Assembly: GCF_019145495.1 (NCBI RefSeq)
Contig: NZ_JAHSTU010000002.1
Coordinates: forward strand, 62,001 to 126,000
DNA from: Pseudomonas azerbaijanoccidentalis
GTDB lineage: Bacteria; Pseudomonadota; Gammaproteobacteria; Pseudomonadales; Pseudomonadaceae
Length of the DNA stretch: 64,000 bases
Reading direction: 5' to 3'
Within the stretch, counting starts at the first letter, position 1. Each line of letters opens with the position of its first letter. A program made the translations under genes and the position numbers. The notes under the pieces were generated by a model. The model saw only the letters and a program-made list of their open reading frames with translations. It ran no database searches and was not told the origin of the DNA. This document shows, one piece after another, positions 62,079-64,000 of the stretch.

Positions 62079-63266
62079 ATGATGGAAAACGTTCGCGCCA
62101 CTACCCGCCCTGCATTCCTGTTGATGCTCAGCATCATCCTCGTCGCCCTGAACCTGCGCCCCTCCATGGCCGCGATCGGGCCATTGCTGTCGGCCATTCG
62201 CCTCGACATCCCGCTGAGTTTCAGCCTCGCGGCACTGCTAACCATGTTGCCGGTGATGGCGATGGGATTGGCGATGTTTTTCGGGCTTGCGATCAGCCAG
62301 CGTCTTGGTGAACACCGCACAGTGGTGCTTTCACTGCTGATTGTCGCGATTGCCACCGTTTCGCGGCTGTTCCTCGACTCAGCGGCAGAACTGATCTTCA
62401 GCGCCGTGCTGGCGGGTATCGGCATCGCCTTGATCCAGGCCCTGATGCCGGCCCTGATCAAATCCCGTTTCAGCGACAACGTTGCCCTGTGCATGGGGCT
62501 CTACGTCACATCGATCATGGCCGGTGCCGCCATCGCCGCCTCTTTTGCGCCAGTGGTCATGAACCGTACCGGAAGTTGGCGCGTGGGCCTGGCGATCTGG
62601 GCAACACTGGCGGTCATCGCATTGCTGTTCTGGTGTGCCCAGCGCGTGGGGATGTCGACGCCGCCTGCAAAACCAACGACGAAAGAAAACTTCTTTACCA
62701 ATTCCCGGGCCTGGCTGCTCGCCCTCTTCTTTGGCCTGGGCACGGCGTCCTACACCTGCGTCCTGGCCTGGCTGGCTCCTTACTACGTGGAAAAAGGCTG
62801 GAGCGAACAGAATGCCGGTTTACTGTTGGGCTTCCTGACTGCCATGGAAGTGTTGTCCGGTCTGCTGACTCCGGCCATCGCCAATCGCAGCCGCGAACGG
62901 CGCTGGGTACTGGCGGTATTGCTGGTGCTGATCATCGCCGGTTTTTTCGGGCTGATACTCAGCCCCCAGTCTCTGAGTCTGCTGTGGCCGTGCCTCTTGG
63001 GGCTGGGGATTGGTGGGTTGTTTCCCATGAGCCTGATCGTGGCGCTGGATCATTTGGATGAGCCCCGCCGCGCCGGTGGCCTTACCGCCTTCGTGCAAGG
63101 TATCGGCTACCTGATCGCCGGCCTCTCGCCACTGATTGCCGGGGTGATCCGTGATCAGCTCGGCAGCTTCGAATGGGCCTGGTGGTCACTGACCGGAGTG
63201 ATGGCGCTGATGCTGATGATGGTGGTGCGCTTCAACCCTCGGCACTACGCCCGACACATTCACTGA
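62079..63266 (+). CDS. MFS transporter of the CynX/NimT type
   Basis: A 395-residue, 12-TM permease. The first TM segment with ALNLRPSMAAIGPLL is the CynX/NimT (cyanate/nitroimidazole) hallmark. The central loop between TM6 and TM7 is short. There are two consecutive ATG codons (62079, 62082); AAGGT just upstream fits the second better. The substrate is unknown. It is followed by a LysR gene on the same strand. Confidence 0.87.
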   Translation: MMENVRATTRPAFLLMLSIILVALNLRPSMAAIGPLLSAIRLDIPLSFSLAALLTMLPVMAMGLAMFFGLAISQRLGEHRTVVLSLLIVAIATVSRLFLDSAAELIFSAVLAGIGIALIQALMPALIKSRFSDNVALCMGLYVTSIMAGAAIAASFAPVVMNRTGSWRVGLAIWATLAVIALLFWCAQRVGMSTPPAKPTTKENFFTNSRAWLLALFFGLGTASYTCVLAWLAPYYVEKGWSEQNAGLLLGFLTAMEVLSGLLTPAIANRSRERRWVLAVLLVLIIAGFFGLILSPQSLSLLWPCLLGLGIGGLFPMSLIVALDHLDEPRRAGGLTAFVQGIGYLIAGLSPLIAGVIRDQLGSFEWAWWSLTGVMALMLMMVVRFNPRHYARHIH

Positions 63267-63388
63267 GCCGCCAACCCCATCTGTGCCGTGAATGCCTGCA
63301 AGACATTCTCCCGCTGCCTTCATTCCGTTAGGATCTTTCGCACAAGATTGCGCATGATCAGCGCAATGGTTACCGCGGGACGGAATGG

Positions 63389-64000
63389 ATGCTGAGCAGT
63401 AACGTACTAAGAAAGCTGGATATGCAGGACCTCATGGTGTTTATCGCCGTGTATGAGCAAAACAGCGTCACGGGGGTGTCCGAGGCGTTATGCGTCAGCC
63501 AGTCCACCGTAAGTTACTGCCTGAAAAAGCTGCGGACAGGGTTTGAAGACGAGCTGTTCATCAACACCCGCACAGGCATGCGCCCTAGTCATAAGGCCGG
63601 GACGATGTACCACCATGTGTTGAAGATCCTCGAAAGCATCAACTTGTGTCACGCCGGTGCCACCGCATTCGATCCGGCCTTGCAGCCGGTGACCTTCAAC
63701 ATCTGCGCACCGGAATACTTCGAACAACTGATCCTGCCACGCCTGCTGAAGAACTTCGCGGTTGCCGAACTGCCAGTCATGGTCAACGTGCACAAGCTGG
63801 AAACCGACATCCCGGCAGAAGCGTTGCGCGATGGCAGTCTTGATCTGGTGATTGGTTTCGGCCCGAACTTCCATCGAAACCACGGCGACTTCAACACACG
63901 AACCCTGCTGGAAGACGACCTCGTCTGCGTCTTCGACAAACGCGCCGCCCCGCCGGAGCCACGCCTGAGCCTGCAAGGTTTCATCGAGCGACGACACGTG
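63389..64000 (+). CDS. LysR-family regulator, N-terminal part (3' end outside window)
   Basis: A frame open from ATG 63389 to the last base of the window (204 codons) with no stop. It reads MLSSNVLRKLDMQDLMVFIA and continues with a LysR HTH: EQNSVTGVSEALCVSQSTVSY at ~25-45, then CLKKLRTGFEDELF. GGTGACCTTCAACATCTGC-region residues begin the effector domain (~95), and DGSLDLVIGFGPN (~155) is typical. LysR proteins are ~300 residues, so about a third is missing. GGGACGGA lies just upstream. A 169-codon frame on the other strand is its shadow. The 122-base gap to the MFS gene leaves room for a promoter. Confidence 0.88.
   Translation, partial: MLSSNVLRKLDMQDLMVFIAVYEQNSVTGVSEALCVSQSTVSYCLKKLRTGFEDELFINTRTGMRPSHKAGTMYHHVLKILESINLCHAGATAFDPALQPVTFNICAPEYFEQLILPRLLKNFAVAELPVMVNVHKLETDIPAEALRDGSLDLVIGFGPNFHRNHGDFNTRTLLEDDLVCVFDKRAAPPEPRLSLQGFIERRHV

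Noticed and set aside
63488..63997. A 169-codon minus-strand frame at the end of the window
   Set aside because: The plus strand here encodes a convincing LysR regulator that runs off the window; the minus frame is its shadow.

Overview
The window is a 64 kb chromosomal segment that reads as a fluorescent Pseudomonas, most likely of the P. fluorescens group. The grounds are the high GC content, dense single-copy housekeeping genes, many REP-type inverted repeat pairs between genes, and gene neighbourhoods that from memory match Pseudomonas. Examples are fadE beside a PA2817-type gene, a tRNA-Gly/tRNA-Glu pair, a KAS III gene beside hrpA, cysK beside DUF748/MoxR/VWA, and rnd-ycgL. No prophage, integron, CRISPR array, IS transposase or rRNA operon was seen.

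Layout. 1-6.2 kb: the 3' part of an acyl-CoA dehydrogenase (fadE), a PA2817-family gene, a LysR regulator divergent from an AlaX-type tRNA-editing protein, a LysE exporter, tRNA-Gly and tRNA-Glu behind one strong promoter, and a membrane-anchored coiled-coil protein. 6.3-16.2 kb: a chemoreceptor, a MocR-type regulator, two oxidoreductases, pyrF, an OmpR-type two-component pair and a FabH-like ketosynthase. 16.5-23.4 kb: hrpA, aceK and a DMT exporter.

23.5-35.5 kb is the main accessory block, a sugar-acid catabolic and transport locus. One strand carries an MFS symporter, an amidohydrolase (lactonase type), a PdxA homologue, an RhmD-like enolase-superfamily dehydratase, a GguC/AraD1 (FAH-fold) protein and an alpha-ketoglutaric-semialdehyde dehydrogenase. 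The divergent strand carries tctC-tctB-tctA and a GbpR-like LysR regulator. The genes suggest oxidation of a sugar lactone/acid to 2-oxoglutarate. Three copies of a 15-bp LysR-type dyad and a perfect 20-bp palindrome lie in its two control regions.

35.6-47.3 kb: a DMT exporter, lpxO (lipid A hydroxylation), cysK, a DUF748 protein, a MoxR-VWA pair, and pxpABC (5-oxoprolinase) preceded by an MFS gene with an in-frame stop codon and a divergent LysR gene. 47.4-64 kb: DUF2937, class II glutamine amidotransferase, a small membrane protein, oligopeptidase B, a cAMP-type sensor domain, a proline-rich exported protein, a spermidine-synthase-like protein, YajD, a SpoU-type RNA methyltransferase, a membrane protein, a peptidase-like protein without its zinc motif, YcgN, a nitroreductase, a GhrA-like dehydrogenase, ycgL-rnd, a lipid A phosphoethanolamine transferase, a CynX-type transporter, and a LysR gene cut by the window end.

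At least three REP families are scattered between genes. Several copies sit just after stop codons, where they may also act as terminators or 3' mRNA stabilisers.
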